In this document: positions 1-14,019 of the stretch, piece after piece
How positions within the stretch are numbered: position 1 is the stretch's first letter
Layout: each line of letters opens with the position of its first letter
Assembly (NCBI GenBank): GCA_026929865.2
Contig: CM049402.1
Coordinates: 13,304,001 to 13,368,000 of the forward strand
DNA: 64,000 nt
Reading direction: 5' to 3'
Source: Hyperoplus lanceolatus
Lineage: Eukaryota > Chordata > Actinopteri > Uranoscopiformes > Ammodytidae
The notes under the pieces: generated by a model
Seen by the model: only the letters and a program-made list of their open reading frames with translations
Told to the model about the DNA's origin: nothing
Databases searched by the model: none
Translations under genes and position numbers: made by a program

Positions 1-270
1 TAAATGTTCCCGGGTACCGTAATGTGATTGGAGGGGTTTTGCCATTTTGCCTTTGCCATTGAGGAGAGAGGGAAACAGGGGAACATTGAGAGAAAGGGCG
101 GTGACGCCCTTGGGAGGCAGTGTTGAAGACAGTTGCATCATGCCTTGTGATTGTTGATAACAATACTAATAGAATATTTGGATGTAATGGTTAAAAACAA
201 CTCCATGCTCTGGTTACGCTCACATCAGGTGGACTGGAAACTCCAGTGCACCCAAAACTTGTATGAATAT

Positions 271-371
<101 letters not shown>

Positions 372-461
372 TGTGCACATGCGTGCATGTCTATTTCAGT
401 ACCGTGAAGGATCGGCGGTCACTCTTGGGTGTTCTCATGAAAGTCTTATCTTCACAAATAT

Positions 462-542
462 TATAAATGTAACTATAGTTACATTTATAGTTAATATTAA
501 CAACTTAATATTAATATATTAATATTAAGTTGTTAATATTAA
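462..542. repeat. Two abutting perfect AT-rich palindromes
   Basis: Bases 462-489 form a 28-bp perfect palindrome centred on aactatagtt. After one unpaired base, 491-542 form a 52-bp perfect palindrome centred between 516 and 517, itself built from ttaatattaa and aacttaatatt sub-blocks. I checked the pairing base by base outward from each centre; it breaks exactly at 461/490 and 490/543. No coding sequence is present. They could be the remnant of a tiny fold-back element or the product of replication template switching. Confidence 0.9.
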
Positions 543-746
543 GCTGAAGTGTTCTTTGCCTTCTGCCCAAAGCATGTTGGAAAAAAGCCCAGATTACTCG
601 TTTTAATGAATGACCTAACTCCACTGGAATTATATAAGCAGAGACATGACTTAATAAATGTGCTTCTGCATGCAATCAATAATGATGGAGAGGCAGTGTT
701 TATTATACTATGGACATTTTTAGCTGATATCTGGATTATCTAGCGT

Positions 747-1130
747 GGCTCCGCCCGCCTATCTACTTCCTCTCAAATTTCGTTTTCCCTTCAGTAGTCA
801 GTCTGGGGGTGCGGTGAATTTCTCAGTTTTCTCAGGAAAATCTACAGACGTCCAATCAGCGAACAGAGCGAGTGGTTGAGAACGATGACGTCGAAGTCGC
901 GCTCCAGTTTCAGTTGAATGCTGCGTTCCTTTATACTCTGAGATTTCCGACTTGGTAGTTCCGAGTTCCGACCTGTCTGTGTTCCAGTGCATCTGCTCGC
1001 GAAAGTATGGACGCCGACAACCTTTCTCGTCCAAATAACTAAAAGTTAGGCTCTAACCAGTTACCGTTGCCAGGTACCGGTAGATCCATAGAACAGCTGG
1101 AACGCACTGTCAGAAGCCGGCTCATGACAT
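747..1130. promoter_or_regulatory. CpG-bearing, promoter-like patch (unassigned)
   Basis: This stretch is richer in GC and CpG than its AT-rich surroundings. It contains a GC-box-like ctccgcccgcc (about 749-759), a CCAAT box in forward orientation (852-856) and a cAMP-response-like TGACGTC (886-892), followed by gcgctcc and several cga/ccg steps. No TATA box or recognisable first exon follows. The segment around 915-990 (repeated 'ccgacttgg', 'ccgagttccgacc') also resembles fish interspersed repeat DNA, so it may be an old transposon promoter. The assignment rests on motif composition only. Confidence 0.25.
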
Positions 1131-4100
1131 ACATCACGACCAAACGTTATGCGATTGGTTGACTGATCCAGAGTGGCACTGGGCAGATCCAATTGTTTTA
1201 AACTTCAACAGACACCCACCTCCAAGTGAGTGAACGTTTGCCAATTACAGCACTTCAAGACCTTCTGTACAACTGTCCAAATGAAATGAAGTACGTTGGT
1301 CTGGTTGGACCAGACTACGGATTATCTCCTCTAGTTTAGAACTTTAACTAAAATAACACTGTAGTTAATTTGGAAAACTTGACTCATTTGAGTAACTTCT
1401 CCACATATGTGAGCAACATTGTACAGGTTTGCTTGTTAAGCAAAAGTATGCTCATTTGAGGGAAGTATTACTGAAACAGTACAAATTATCAACTATAACT
1501 CAAACCAGGACTCCCTCACATACCTCATACCTTGTATCTACAATAAAGCACTCTGCATTTGTGGCATGAGAGAATAAGAATCGATGTATACTCATCACAC
1601 TTGGTCAGCCCTTCCTTCCATACTATTAAAAGTATTTGTCTTTCTTCCTATGGCCATCTCTGGGTATTTTTCACACTTATTAACATCTTGTGTATTGAGG
1701 TAAGTTCATTTCCGAGTCATGATCCATCTCCTCCGCACACTGTGCACAAGTCCTGAGACTTGATTAACACAGCATCTACGCAGCCATGCAAATAAATAAT
1801 TGCTGTTATGTGTATGCCGGTAACTTCTTTGCTACTTATCTCATACCTTAAACACTACTAGCAGTTCACCATTCCACCTAATCATGGGCGATCTTCAGCC
1901 CACCACACTACCAAGTCTCTAGAATTAATGATCTTCCCGGCGAAAATGTGGAACCCAGCAAGTGAGCAATTTTAAGATTGACAGAGATTATTAAACAAAA
2001 CTAATTATAGTCATTGGTACAGAACAATAATATCCTGCATACTAAAGTATTAATGTGGGAGATTAAAATAGGACTATCCATTAAAAGACATGATATTTCA
2101 TTCCATCTACAAGGAGGAAATAAGTCTAATAAGCCTTTTTTATCTGTGAGGAAATGGGCACCAGAAGAGGTAGATCAGTTAATAATTGACTATGCTTTTC
2201 CATCAGATACAGCACCGGCTGTGTACTGACCACCGGGTAAAAACGACTGATAATACACCGCTATGATTTGGCAAGATACTATACAGAAAATGTGTAGATG
2301 GCATTCTGACCTGTATGGCTGGTTGTAAAATCAAGCCTTACCTACAGTAGATAGTCTTTAATTGTTTGGATTGATGACTAAGTCAGTAACATATTCCAAG
2401 TAATTATACAAATGTGCTTAAAGATCATTTTGAATGAAGGAAGTGTTTCTGCTTTTGGAGTGACACCTTGTAGAGCAAAACAAGAATGAGACAGTTTCCA
2501 AGACTGCCATAGAAACATATTTTTTTGGGGTGGATAAAATACTCAATGTTGTGTTATTGAAAGGACTATCCTCTATGGCTCTATGTAGGTCATCCATCAC
2601 ACTCATTAATGAGCATTAAAAAAAATCAACTTAATATAATTTTAAATGCATAGTTGTTGAACTGCACTAATCCCCCATGTTGCCTTTAAAGTGTTAATTT
2701 AATGCCCGTGTTCAATCCAAAAGTAATTTTCTGACACTATTGTGCAGTAAGTACCAATTAGGTCACACATTACGTCCACTTAATGAGTATTCAATGGCAG
2801 GCCATCTTAAACATATCTCTTTGTTTTTTGGGAAAGTGATGGGGTAGTTTTGCTGCTTTCCCCATCATCCAAATATTTGAGTTGCTGAAGTGGCCGACCA
2901 TTGCTTGAAGAGCAGTTGGATAGCTGATAAATGACTTTGGGCTTTTGTATTCGTACCTTGGATTAAAAGCAACTGTAGGCATGTGGACCATAGCAGTTTT
3001 TGACCATGCAGCCTCCATTTTCTTCAAAATTTGAGCTCAAGCTGCTCAGAACAAGCCATTCAGTAGTGCTACATTCGCTCTTACTAAACTCAAGCCAACA
3101 AGCGTGGGATCACACAGAGATGGAATAGGTTGAGGTTGAGCAGGGCTTTTATTTTCGTATTGTCCTGCAATGGTACAAGGTCCTGTCCTTAACCATCCGG
3201 CAAAATAAGGGCTACGAATACATAAAACAGATATATTGAAACTCTGTCAGCGCAAGCAGCAAGACACACACATTTAAATGCCCATGTTGCTGTTTCTCTG
3301 ATCAAGTTGGCAATTTGATACCACTTGTGTGGACATTGTCACCTTTTGACTATATTGCACCCCATTTTTAATGAACATTTGTTATGAATACTAATGATTA
3401 AACATCGGCGTTGTGCTGATGACATTAATACATGAATCGATGTGGTTAGTGAGTGAGTCATCAATAGTTAAAGACTTTCCCGCAGAATGTCTGTACCCTT
3501 CTTATATGGAGCCGCATCACATAATGAGCTACTTAACTGCCTGGGATCACTCCTGTCTCCTGTATGTCTTATGATCCACTAGCATACAGTCTGAAAACAA
3601 CAAATATCTCATTAATTAGTTAGGAGACTGATTCACATGCTATTAGACACCAACACTTAGTACCTCTTGTGCAAGCTAGCTATGGTGTAGAATAATGTTT
3701 CTAATGGCTACTTTGTACATTTTAAACTTGCTCTTCTGATCACTGAAGGCAAAAAGCATGTCATCCTATCAACAAATAAAGCCCGTTATTTAGGTCTATG
3801 GTTCATATGCTTTATTTGAAGAAACCTCTCGTGGTTTATTATCACATGCCGTAAATGAAGTCAGTCCTACCAACAATGGTTCATAATTTCTCGAATTGCA
3901 CTTGACTCTTTGAAATAGCTCATCAAGTCAGGATGCAATTTTATACTGGAAGATTGCAGCTATTCTGATGGCACATCAGCACACAAAACATCCCTCTGCC
4001 CACTTGAGCAGCAGAGCTCATGCAGGCTGACGTGTCTATACAATGGGGAGCCCTGTGGCGCTTGAATGCTTTATCAGCGTGGAGCAATCAGATGTGTATT

Positions 4101-7100
4101 CAAATCAAAATGACAGACAAGGATATTAAAGTTCAATGACATTTGGCGAAACCTTTTAGACAGGCTTTTATGCATTCAGGGATTTCAAAGTTAAACCTCT
4201 AGGGAATTTCACCATTTCTGAGTTATCACAGGTATTTGCTGGGAGAAGCTCCACTGTAGGGAACACAGCTTATCATGTCACCTTTTACTTTATGCCACCA
4301 TGTCCTCGCTTGAGGGGTTATTAGAGGCGATGGAACTGTGTCCAGTGGAAGTTTGTGAGTAGAGTCTGCTATCCTTGCTACACCTAGGGCTGGATCCACA
4401 AAGAACGGATTGCACTCACTGATAGCTCCATGATTTGCGTAGAAATAGCAGCCACAATATGCCCCGTTTTAGCACCGTATCCACAAAAGAATTTGTACTA
4501 ATTATGTGCTGGCACTAGCGAGAGAGAGAAATTGCATCAAGATAACACAAGGCTCTGTATTGCGGTAATTACCTCCACTATAACTGTCTGTGGAAAATAG
4601 CACTGGTCCATCTGAAATTAGATGTGCAACAAGGCTTATTTGCATGGGATGGGAGCAATTTTCTGCTGAATTCTAGAATACTATTTATATCACTTACATA
4701 CATTCAAAATTCAAAATTAAATCCATAGGTATTAATACAGTAATTGTTGACCTATTATATAACCTTAGCCATAAGATACAGAGGAAAACACACAGAGCAG
4801 CTTGAGCAAGAAGAAGAATATAAAGGAAGAGACATTTTCTTTTAAAGAATTAAGAAAAGTGCTCTTTGTTTAGTCAGGTGTGGAGCCCCGTGGTGATTAG
4901 GCACTCATATGGCAGCCATGGCTGTTGGAAGCCATGCAGAACTAACAATAAGGTTGATCTCCGTGGGCCAATTAGCCTTTGGAGCTTCCATGTAAAACCT
5001 TTCATAAAGAGCCGGTGAATGGAGGCCATTACGGACAGAGAGCCGTGCCAGTGGAGCCCTGTGTCTCCAGTGGATATCTTCTTCTCTGTCCAGTCAAGCC
5101 TGCACTTGTGACAAGTAGCCATGTCCTTAAACTTTACACGTGGGTTACTGGGGAATAGAAAACTGACACCGCACCCTACAGGAAACCAATTACAGTTCTT
5201 AAATCAAAGTCTCATCGGCCATTACAGCGGACAGATGGGGTTGATTGAGCCCACGCCAAATCATAATTATAGACCGAATTTAGCAACAAGGCAAAGATTG
5301 TGGTGGACATCATGAACTGTATCTTTGGTTGTCTGGCTCACTGGAGTTGATCCTGAACTGAGTGCCATGCACATAGTTCTTCAGGGTGAAGAAGTCCCTT
5401 CAAACTTGAAAAGTTGTGTAAAGAATTCTGAAGATGGGTCTTAAAAAAAATCCTGCAGTTTGCTGGAATAATCAATCACTCTAACAATTTAAGATACAGA
5501 GCCCCAACTTTAAGCATGCAATATGCAAAACTGAGTGTGTCGAATAGAAAGGTTACAAGAGTTGATTTGGCAATTGTTAGTGAGTAAAGGCTACATGTCG
5601 GCTTCTTCCTAAAGCAATATGTGACCCCCACCTAAGAGTCTCAGAGTCGGTTTAATAGTACAATAACTTTATACAGGGAGACTGTTCTCGGTTCCATTCC
5701 CGCAGAGCACATCGGTTACCTGCATTCAGCACTACGTAACTCTGGCAGTGGGCCGCCGTTCTCTTGCAGAAGTGCATGGTGCTTTATCGTACCAGTAGGG
5801 TTAGTTCAAACAACAGCCTTCAGCTAAATAGAAGCCAGATAGTCACTGACGGTCTATGTCTATAGACGTCGTTGCAACAGTTGAAGAATGTTACACATAT
5901 AAACACAAGTGACTTCTCTTGCGAACAACGCTAGAGTTATACTTAAGCAAAATCTGGTAATATTACTGTGTTACATCAAAATCTGTGACCCATCAGAAAA
6001 TGTGACTTCAGAGGCATCAGCTGCGCAACCCTATGCCAACAAATGCAGGTTGTTTATGAGGGAAATGCATACAGCCCCCATGTGTATTTTACATAGCTCT
6101 CCAAACCAAAATGGAACATATTGTTATTTTAAGAACCAAACATTTGGGAAAACTTTAGGTTCTGTTTGCTGTCTTGTTTTATGCCACGCTTTGTTAGTGT
6201 GCACTGGTGGACAGGTGTCTGTTTTTCTGTGAATGCAAGAGTGAAAAAGTCTGCCAACATGCCGGCCTTTTGACACAAGGCAATGGGGTTGTGTGTGAAT
6301 GTGAATATGTATGGGAGTATGAATGTGTGTTTGCGGCTTTCCCTGTCTGCACATCTCCCTAATCACAACACAGGCCGAGGGTCTCCTCATCCTGCATTCT
6401 CCTCACACCACACCTGTGGGTTTCAGTCACCTTCGCACCGAAAGGTGAGCGCTAGCCCCAACTGCCAAGTTTTTGAAAAAACAAGAGCTGAACCTCAAAA
6501 ACAACAAGAAGGAAAATAATTTCTAACACTTTGTTTTTCATATTTGATCTACTCTCCTGAGGCACTGAACTCCCAAGAACAGTTGGGGTAACATCCTCAA
6601 AGCTTGGCATTTTCAGTGAGGATTAAATACCTCGAATTTGAAGTCTGTAGAAAATGAAAAAAAGACATCAAAGAACAGCCTTGTCATTATTAGCTGTAGA
6701 GAGAGAAATATGCAAACTGACAGAAGTGAATATCATCTTCTCCTTTCTTCTTTCAAAATGTCCTCCTCTTTTCTGTCACGATGCTTTGCATTGTATGAGC
6801 CTTGAAGTGCATTAATGTTACCGTTTTAATTGGGATTTTGTTAGGTGCAGTTTGCTATTAGCACTGCCGGAGTCAGAATCCAGGGATCAACATTGTCACA
6901 TAGCTCAAAGACATTTTTACTTGAAAGCACGCAGCCCCCAAATGGTAATCCTATTATGTGCAACTTTTATCAAAGTTAGACACATATTGTGTAGTATCAC
7001 TGTTTACACTGGGTATATGTGATCTTTCATCCACAAAATGAACCAATGTTCAAATAAAAGTACCGTACCAGTACAATGATCACAATTATTGACCCTGGAA

Positions 7101-8435
7101 TGCGAAAAAGGGTTTATTTAAATAACGTGTATCATACCTGTATCTCGTACTAACCATAGTTGAGTGCAGTCATGTGAAAAGATCTTTCGTATGTCAAGTG
7201 CAACATGCCGCTGAGGTTCATAGCACAGCAGTTGAAGTTGCAGTGCATATCGAAAACTCTGCAGGAGATGACTTTTATTTGCCCAAATTGAGAGCCTAGT
7301 CTCTTGGAATATCGTGAGATGAGTACATTGCCACTTAAAATACCGGCTCCATGCATGAAGCGTGAAGGAATACATTTTCCCAGCATGTTAAGATTGTACC
7401 TGAGTGTACATGTACTGTTCCCGTCTGTAGACTTGTGCAGTGGGAAGTAAATGCTGCAGCCTAGGTTGTTAGATACATCTGCTTTCATCTCTAACAACCC
7501 AGTTTCATACAATGAGGGAATTTTACATTACATTGAAAAAAAAATTTCTTACTTAACCATGACCATAAACACTTAAAATGATGTGTTACTTCACTCGGAT
7601 GTTTGACCTTCACTGTTCAAAATGAGTTTGAGACTAGAAGGCTGTTTTCACATTCAGCTACTGAAGGTGGACATTTTCTTCGTGCTTACCTTAAATGTAA
7701 TTTTGGGGTAAAATTTTTGTAAAATATTTTTTACCAGGTGGTAGCTAATCATAGTCCATTATGTGACATACATGTCATGTGAAATAAATGTCGTGAAAAC
7801 TTAAAACCCCTATGCCGTACACCCAAACACTGATGGTCGCTCGTCACGCAATGGGTACATTTTTTTACAATGTTTTTATTTTTAATGAGGCACTAAATGC
7901 ATTCAACACACTATCCATAAGACCTAACCTAAGGTCTCAAGGATTCAGACAATGCCTTAGTAATACTGAACTTCAGCGGTAACTTTGTTTCAACATAGTA
8001 CCGTCAAACTTGCAAAATTACTATATTCTGGTTGTCTGTTTGTGTACTGTAAATGTAATAGTGTTGTGAAGAAACAATATCAGATACAAGTTATTATACT
8101 TAAGTCTCAAAACATCTCTGAAATGATCGTCAAGCTGTTTTTGTTTCTAAACCCACTAAATAAACATGAGCAACTGATATAAACTGGTTTGTGGTAGGAA
8201 ATAAATTGTTCAATTGCTGTGAATCAGTGGCAAAGCTTGTATTACTACCATATTTGTCGCTATTACAAGTGTTCTCTCAAAATCAAGCAGTTTGCTCCAA
8301 GGCGTCTGCATGCAATGATCGGCCATTGTGACATGATATATTATGGCAGGAACACAGCTTTTCTTTATGCCCAGATATGCTTGGTCTTGCCACTATAGCA
8401 CACAGAGACAAACACTTGCATCGATCAGATTGAAC

Positions 8436-8439
<4 letters not shown>
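1131..8439. other. Intergenic/intronic DNA, no gene seen
   Basis: Mostly unique AT-rich sequence. I see no homology to a known protein in any open frame; all are short and compositionally random. The 4.38-4.64 kb part (starting agggctggatccacaaag) resembles an old interspersed repeat but lacks a recognisable partner end. The 4.87-5.12 kb part is compositionally balanced and free of simple repeats, as conserved non-coding elements often are; conservation cannot be judged here. Confidence 0.6.

Positions 8440-8480
<41 letters not shown>
8440..8480. repeat. (TG)n microsatellite, 41 bp
   Basis: About 20 TG units, followed by a GT/GC-alternating tail (cttgcgtgcgtgcatgcgtg) to about 8500. The poly-His/Thr frame on the minus strand is an artefact. 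Confidence 0.97.
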
Positions 8481-8482
<2 letters not shown>

Positions 8483-8500
8483 TGCGTGCGTGCATGCGTG

Positions 8501-11500
8501 TCAGCCACCTAAGTGGAAATGAAGACAAGCAACCTGCACAGTGAAACTGTTCCCATTTGTCCAGCGCACACGGCGAGTCCCCTTTCAGAGAAAAATTGTC
8601 CGACTATGTTTGATGAATCTCGCTGTAATATTTTTTTTTTCAGATGAAAATTGCAGTTATCCAGCTCAAGTGATATCTGAGGGCCCATAGTTTGCTGTGT
8701 GGATACACAGCCACTCCAGCAATCCCATCAGTCCCCCGGAGCTGACAGGAATGGATAGGCTCTATCAACGTAGATATAGGGGCCCTAAGGCTGTGTTGTA
8801 ACTAGTGCTATTAATCCATATAGTTGGTCTATCAAGGTGCTACCCTGTATGGGATCAAGTATCACAGTAGCCTGTCACAGAAACACCTCCTGCATTTAAA
8901 ATGATTGTTTCAAGTAATGAAGAGGGATTTTATGTCTGTTTTTGGTGAGGATGATCAGTAGTGGTTACTGCATTTGTTTCTCATTTAGGTCCAAATAATA
9001 TAAAGGAGATGGCTGTAGCAATTTTTCCGATAGTTTTGCTACTATTCTAGATGTAGATTTAATTCGTCCAAAGAGTAGTTTATCTGAAGACTGTTTTTTG
9101 TATCTCAGTCCTTTTTGAAGGTTGAGCAATCGGCGCGCTTTTAAGCAACATCATCATTCAACACAGAATATGCATGTTTCAATGACTCCTCTGTCTCCAC
9201 GGGAGAAGCGTAACAATGCTTTGGTTCTTTGATCAACACCAACACTATCAGCTTCGTGTCTCCGAGATATCTAGTCTTGAAAGGGACACTCTTCTCTTAT
9301 ATAGACTGTGTACATTAGCAATTTAGATCAAACATGAAAAATATTGTTTGAGAATTTGCATGTCAAAGGCACAATTTTAATTTTTTGAAGTTGGTCTGGA
9401 GCTGGGCTGGGTTGATTTCTTCCACTTTTTTTCTTTCCTTCTTTGCCTTCTATTACTTTTATGTCACGGGTGTCTGAGTGAACGCTATTTCTAAAATTGG
9501 AAATTAAATAAAGGGAAAAGGCTGAAAATATGGTGATCTATCACTGGGAGTGCTGCACCTTTTGGTATAATTCATGAAAAAAGGTTACACTGACATTCCC
9601 ATTGATGTAAAACAAAGGGATGGTAATACAATTTTCATTTCATTGATGCTGCTGCCATTTGAATACAATTACATCCTGTGTGTTTTTTATTGCAAAGCAT
9701 ATGAATAACTAAATAAAACAACTTTATTTCAAACACAAACTCAAAGGGATTCCGACTGTCATCTCAGTGTGTATGCATATAATGTTAGGTCCTTCATCTA
9801 AAGTGATATATATGTAAATCCAGGTAATGCCACCATAATAAAAAAAATCAGGACATGTCCATGTTAAAAACACATTCCCTCCAAAAGACCACAAAGCATG
9901 ATGATCTTTAAAGCATTCGTTAATGAATGACACCTCAGGCATCAGCCTGGAAATGTCTCACGTATCATGTGCAACCTATATTGATTGTTCTAAATGCTAA
10001 TGTCTTCTGAGTATGGACATCTAATATTCCACCATTAAAGCAGCGATAAAGCATGTAATATTGTAATGATATTTACCAACAGCTGTTCGTCGGCTACTCC
10101 CAAGCGAGTTAGGGAGCTGGTTTACTGCTGCCCGGCTAGTTTTCTTTATTGATCTGTAGAAAAAAATTAAAAATAAGACCATATGTCAAAAGTTATTGTC
10201 CATTCCGATATTTCTGCACCTTTTAATGGCCACGGGAAAGCTAAAAACTCCCTTGCTCAGTTGCAGTAAGCACTGACTATAGTATATGTATAATATATTT
10301 ATATTGTTTATTTATGCTTATGTTTCCTTGTCTAAACATGGCTAAACGGATGCATTCTAGGAAAACGTCACTGCCTCTCAGCCCAGGGAATTTCAGGAAA
10401 CGCTGAGATTATTGGTAAATATCGGTATTATTTATGAAACATGTATTATTGAGTTACTTCACTCTGCAAGAAACTGAGAATTAGGCCATATTCAAATGAT
10501 CTGAGGTCCCCGGAGCCAAAACAAAACCTTTGATTAAGAAAGCGCTCCGGATTTTCTGTCACTGCTTAAGCCATGAAAAGCTTCATAACTTTGTACCAAA
10601 AAAGTGGTAGTGGTTCATCAAGGAAAGAGGCTGGGTGGGGGAATGGAGGCTGTGGCGCAATGTAGTAGAAGCTGTTCCCATAATTGCTTTGTTAAAAACC
10701 AGTTGCTTTGTGTGTCCTAGAGTAATTAAGCAGTTGGAATTTTACATTACACTAGTGAAAATTAACAAAGAGCACATCTGGGTGTCCCATAGGTTTAGTC
10801 ATTAAAAAGCCCATTATTTTTCAAATTACTTTTTCAATCTTTCAGCCCCCCTAATCCGGAGGTATTTCCCAATAGACAAGTTCCCGTTCTTGTTTTGAAC
10901 GACTCCTTTAGGAAAGTTAAACATTTAGCGGGTGGTGTGGCCTGCAATGGCTGCTCCTTGCTACTGATTTGCCAAGGCAGACATGGTTGGGGAGGCGGAC
11001 GACACACCACAAACATACTGGAGCCAAGTCTTTTCATGCCATGTGACCCACTCCTTAAAGACATGCAGTCTAAGAAAGAAAAAAGAAAAAAAAAAGATTT
11101 AAAAAAAGAAACTGAAAAATAACCTACAAATAGAGTTAATCACTGAATATTTATTTTGCTTGCTTGAAGAGTTTTGAGTGTGTCTTTTATTGACTACAGT
11201 CTCTTGCGAAAAGCGTTTGCAATTATTGAAAAGTAATACTGTCACTTGCATGTGCTCCGTTATTCTTAATCATATTTGAAACTGGTCTCTAAGCGACGGC
11301 TAACACCAGAAAGTGTCACAGAAACCGCCATAAAATCATTATAAGATGGGATGTTTTGATTTTGTCCATGGAGAGTTGACTCCATTCCCCTAAGAATATT
11401 TACTTTATTTAAAACATACAGTAAGGAAGGCTAAATAAATACAAAAAAGCAAGACATGGATTTTGGCCTGGCAAAATGAATGTTGGTTCCCCTGGATTAG

Positions 11501-12933
11501 ACACCTTTTGTGAAAGGTTATAATAGAATGTCATCTTCAGTATGTCAGCTAACAAAGTATTGAGTTTACACCCTGTGGATGTTTGTTTACTTGAGGCAAG
11601 GCACTGCAAGTGACTTCATGGTTAACTTATACTGTTGATATCATCATGAAACTCTGCCAGTTGATTATTTACATTAAAACAATATTGTTTTTCTAATACA
11701 ATATTTTAGGAAATAAATATGCAAACGTGTCAATATCCAACTAATTATCCTGTTGCATCTCTTTAAAACAACAACAATCTCTTGCAGGTGTTGGATAAAG
11801 CAGAGTTAAACTCTTTATTCAATGTTAGGAACATAAAAGGGTTCAACATTTTCTATAGAACAGATTATAAAACACTTAGTACAGGTCTTTATATGCATTA
11901 TTGGCAGGTTTTTTTTAGAACAAAATATTTTATAAATGAGACAATCCACATACAGTAAGAACAAATTCTGTGTTGGAACAGTATCACACCGCAATCAGAC
12001 AAGGTTAAGTAAAATAAACACCTAAGTTGACATTTTGGACCATTTTTATTTATACTTGTATAAAATGTTGCCCTGCCATGTCTCACCTTAAAGTGCCCTT
12101 ACTGTACCTGTAGTCTACTCAATGAAGCAAAAGCGGTGTGATGCTGGTCAGTTGCACTACTGTCTCTCAATTACTGTGCAGGTAAAAATGTGTTCAGTGC
12201 CTGAGGGAATTTGACATAAGCAAAGAAATCTAAATATAAACCCTGACCTTAATTGTTGCCATCAATATGTAGATTTCATACAGAATGTGTTAATGTTTAA
12301 TTTGTAATTTGTAAAGGGAAACCTTCGCTCAAGCCTGAATAAAAGTATGTCCTTATGAGTTGGAAAATAAAATTCAAGTCAATAGGAAAAATACACAGAA
12401 AATTATATTTTATAAATGCGATGAGAAGACCACTAGTAATATATACATGGCCGTGGGCCACGTGAATTTGTTTTACATCAAATAACCCTGGACATAGCAG
12501 CCAGGTTTATGCTCAGTGTGTTGAAATTATACTGCAAAACTGATGATTGCTGTTAGCCTTCCTCTCTCTCTCTCCAATGCAGCTTTCCAGAAATGTCTAG
12601 AGTACACAGGGCCGTGCATGAAAAGGCTTCAGAAACCCATGGCTGGCATATCAACAATGTTTTTCTCTTCAGGGGCCACTGGTGTTCCAACATCACAGGG
12701 TTCCTTTGGTAGAGACAAATACATATACATGACCCGCTGTATACATTTGAAGTCGGTTTGCTGCACCGCTGTGTTACTGGAACAGATCCCTTGCTACCGT
12801 ATTCAATAGTAATGTCAATGTTGTGCATCAGAAAATAAAGATCTAATCTTAATTAATCATAGAGGATTTATTTTTTAAAGAAAGCTACCAATATCAATAT
12901 ATTCCATTTGTCTCAATGTAATGTATGCTCTTT

Positions 12934-12936
<3 letters not shown>
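8501..12936. other. Intergenic/intronic DNA, no gene seen
   Basis: Unique-looking sequence with poly-T and poly-A runs. A segment around 8.69-8.78 kb and another around 10.08-10.15 kb have balanced composition and no repeats. A pyrimidine tract plus AG at 12,558-12,582 mimics a splice acceptor, but no convincing downstream frame or donor follows. Confidence 0.6.
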
Positions 12937-12996
<60 letters not shown>

Positions 12997-13004
12997 ATAT
13001 ATAC

Positions 13005-13043
<39 letters not shown>
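12937..13043. repeat. Compound (TA)n-(TG)n microsatellite
   Basis: Pure (TA)n from 12,937 to about 12,992 is joined by a 12-bp linker (cacaatatatac) to an imperfect (TG)n that ends near 13,043 with one tgtttg interruption. The alternating TA block is self-complementary and could extrude as a cruciform. Confidence 0.97.
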
Positions 13044-13866
13044 TTCCACATGTAATATTAATGACGTTGCATGTATGTAATATGTGTCACATATTCTAAA
13101 TTCTGAAATACAATTGAATGATCCGCAGCAACACTAGCAGGAAGAAAGATATCAAGAGGTTTCTACTAAAAATGTACAACTAGTATAAATAAAGCAAGTT
13201 CCACATGCAGACTGAGTTTTAAAAAAAAACCACTAACTCCTTCAACCTGGCCCGAAATGTATCTCGAGATGTGGCTAACTCTATATATGGGCCGCCTTTC
13301 CATGGGTGTGGGGAGCATGGCATAATGTTCCTGCACCTCCTCAAACATTCTCAAAGAGAACAAAATATAGGGGATGAATTATTTACCCGCGTCAGAATAT
13401 TTCTGGGGGTTTGCAACAGTGGTGGAGAGTAGCCAAGTCTTTCATCCATGTGAGACTCTTTGACAGTGGTTGCTGCTGTAAAAGGCAAAGCCCAGAGATA
13501 AGAAAGCACTTTGACCATGCCTTGCCTCCTCATGATAAATCTTTATCATTTTAGGTGATGGCCTGACCTCTAAGACGGCTGCTGGCCAAGGGGGGGTTCT
13601 CATTAATACAACTTGAAATCCTCTTGGCTCATTCCGTCTATTTTCTTGATGCCTGTGACCTTTCCGGGATTGCCGCTATCAAAGGAAAAACCTTTTTGAG
13701 GCACAAGAATTGGAAAGAGGGTTTGAAGAGCAGATTGCATGATTCTGTTTGGTTTTAGCAGAAAGCAAAAGGCATCCTTTAGTGGCAGTAATGGATGGGT
13801 ATTTTGTAAATGTCTTTTGACACAATTAGTTTGACTTCAATGACTGTTTTTGTCTGTTCTTCGCAG

Positions 13867-13969
13867 AGCGTACAGCATGATGCAAGCTGCATCTTTCAAT
13901 GGTTCACTATAAAAACAGCATCTAATGACAACTTCAGAATCATAGAGCCGATGGGGGGATGGAAGGGAG
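13867..13969 (+). other. Exon-like segment with good splice signals (unconfirmed)
   Basis: A pyrimidine-rich tract ending in ttcttcgcag is followed by 103 bp and then gtaagaaag, a strong donor-like sequence. Only one frame is open across it, reading from AGC at the first base. It encodes 34 residues (SVQHDASC...MGGWKG) with one nucleotide left over. The other two frames stop. I recognise no domain and no neighbouring exon. Chance acceptor-donor pairs of this quality are expected in tens of kilobases of DNA, so this is a weak candidate only. It could equally be intronic sequence with decoy splice sites. Confidence 0.15.
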
Positions 13970-14019
13970 GTAAGAAAGAAACAAAGACATACTGTATGTT
14001 TTTGATGACTTGCTAAATA

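Noticed and set aside
12543-12828. Overlapping frames on both strands and an acceptor-like ctctctctctccaatgcag at about 12,564-12,582
   Set aside because: No donor in a consistent frame and no recognisable peptide; the polypyrimidine tract is simple sequence.
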